From contig CALUHO010000006.1 of NCBI GenBank assembly GCA_944320465.1, positions 1-43,869 on the forward strand: 43,869 nucleotides of DNA, written 5' to 3'. This stretch comes from an uncultured Bacteroidales bacterium. Its GTDB lineage: Bacteria > Bacteroidota > Bacteroidia > Bacteroidales > P3. The notes under the pieces were generated by a model. That model had not been told where the DNA came from. It was given only the letters and a program-made list of their open reading frames with translations, and made no database searches. This document shows, piece by piece, positions 42,955 through 43,869 of the stretch. Every line of letters begins with the position of its first letter. Position 1 is the stretch's first letter. A program made the translations under genes and the position numbers.

Positions 42955-43809
42955 TTATTTCCGCTCCACATGCCGCTCGGCGTGGTAACTGGAACGAACC
43001 AAAGGCCCGCTCTCCACAAAACGGAAACCTTTTTCCAAGCCGATTTCCTTGTATTCAGCAAAAGTCTCCGGACACACATACTCCTGCACTTCCACATTCT
43101 GCCGAGTCGGTTGCAGATACTGCCCTATGGTCATCACGCTGCACCCCACCGCCAGCAAATCGTCCATCGCTTGCAGAATCTCATCCCTCGTCTCGCCCAA
43201 GCCTAACATGATGCCGCTCTTGGCCGTAATGCCACTGGCCGCAATCTGTCTCAACACCTTGAGAGAGCCGTCATAGGTAGCCTTGCTCCGAATCGAAGGC
43301 GTAAGACGGCGAACCGTTTCCAAGTTATGCGAAATCACTTCAGGCTTTTCCGCAATCACCAAATCGATGAGTTCAGGACGGACTTGGAAATCAGGAATCA
43401 ACACTTCCATCGTCGTAGAAGGATTCAGCTTCTTCACTTCACGGATTACCGAAGCCCAATGCGAGGCCCCCAAGTCAGGCAAATCGTCCCTGTCCACCGA
43501 AGTGATGACAACATGCTTCAACTGCAACAGATGAACCGAATCGGCCACATGCTGCGGTTCAGCCGGATTCAAAGGCAATGGCTTGCCTGTCTTCACGTTG
43601 CAGAAACGGCATCCCCGAGTGCATATATCGCCTCCAATCATGAACGTGGCCGTCCCGCAGCCCCAGCATTCCCCTTGATTCGGACAACGACCGCTGGTGC
43701 AAATCGTATGCAAGTCGTTGTCCTTGATTGTATCCTGCACCTTGCGCGACAATTCGCCCATCGGCAGCTTTATCTTAAGCCAGTCCGGCTTTCTCCTGCT
43801 GTTCTCCAT
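42955..43809 (-). CDS. lipA: Lipoyl synthase
   Basis: A 284-residue radical-SAM enzyme that inserts two sulfurs into octanoyl groups. The auxiliary cluster cysteines are C37, C42 and C48 (CTSGRCPNQGEC); the radical-SAM CxxxCxxC is C63, C67 and C70. The C-terminal RSSYHAE supplies the serine ligand of the auxiliary cluster. It is the upstream gene of lipA-lipB. The region 43810-43869 to the window edge shows no feature I recognise. Confidence 0.95.
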   Translation of the reverse strand: MENSRRKPDWLKIKLPMGELSRKVQDTIKDNDLHTICTSGRCPNQGECWGCGTATFMIGGDICTRGCRFCNVKTGKPLPLNPAEPQHVADSVHLLQLKHVVITSVDRDDLPDLGASHWASVIREVKKLNPSTTMEVLIPDFQVRPELIDLVIAEKPEVISHNLETVRRLTPSIRSKATYDGSLKVLRQIAASGITAKSGIMLGLGETRDEILQAMDDLLAVGCSVMTIGQYLQPTRQNVEVQEYVCPETFAEYKEIGLEKGFRFVESGPLVRSSYHAERHVERK

Positions 43810-43869
43810 CGTTCCCGAATTATTATTATCGGCTTGCTTATTGGTTACCGGAATTTTCCGTTTTCTTAG

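Noticed and set aside
1..43869. CRISPR arrays, tRNA genes, phage genes, replication origin
   Set aside because: No regular spaced repeats, cloverleaf-like segments, phage proteins or origin-type clusters were seen.

Overview
The window looks like chromosome from an anaerobic member of the Bacteroidota, most likely Bacteroidales. The evidence is a secreted protein with a type IX secretion (T9SS) C-terminal signal, a complete Bat aerotolerance operon, an rnfBCDGEA operon, a plug-less outer-membrane barrel paired with a long TPR protein, and promoters of the Bacteroidota type (TTG or TTTG, 19-22 nt, TAnnTTTG) with few Shine-Dalgarno sites. I cannot name a genus.

Layout. 1-260: a minus-strand promoter and transcribed leader that looks like the start of an rRNA operon running off the left edge. 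380-3791: a sodium/solute symporter and a lipoprotein with an M2/M3-like peptidase fold that has lost its zinc ligands (both minus). 3967-10034: a dihydroorotate-dehydrogenase-like flavoprotein, a T9SS cargo protein bracketed by two inverted copies of a ~307-bp repeat, uvrC, and a phosphopantetheinyl transferase. 10065-11505: dapD and tpx (minus). 11820-13453: pyrBI behind a long leader. 13591-14081: a third, rearranged repeat copy. 14101-16757: acpP-fabF-rnc (minus). 17139-22971: purN followed closely by rnfBCDGEA. 23169-25127: carbamate kinase and ornithine carbamoyltransferase. 25261-25457: a 197-bp element with 21-bp terminal inverted repeats. 25462-33086: ruvX, def, TPR protein, barrel protein, RibF-like protein and YggS (minus). 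33354-42134: moxR, DUF58, a BatD-like membrane protein, batA, a batB-batC fusion, batD, batE. 42250-43809: lipA and lipB (minus).

How the genes work together. PyrBI makes carbamoyl-aspartate for pyrimidines. ArcC and the ornithine carbamoyltransferase share carbamoyl phosphate with that pathway and would allow ATP formation from citrulline. Rnf couples ferredoxin:NAD+ redox to ion pumping. AcpP, FabF, the phosphopantetheinyl transferase, LipA and LipB belong to acyl-carrier and lipoate metabolism. MoxR and the Bat proteins form an inner-membrane/periplasmic complex linked to stress tolerance.

The most striking feature is the pyrBI leader. A near-leaderless 65-codon reading frame starts about 10 nt after the promoter, runs through four U-tracts and then an intrinsic terminator (8-bp stem, GUAA loop, ten T), and stops by overlapping the pyrB start as ATGA. 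This is the architecture of UTP-sensitive pyrBI attenuation known from enterobacteria, seen here with Bacteroidota-style signals. Other notable points are the repeat family, the 197-bp element, the BatB-BatC fusion with a Q/N-rich tract, a RibF that appears to lack its kinase active site, and a near-perfect 24-bp palindrome upstream of purN-rnf.
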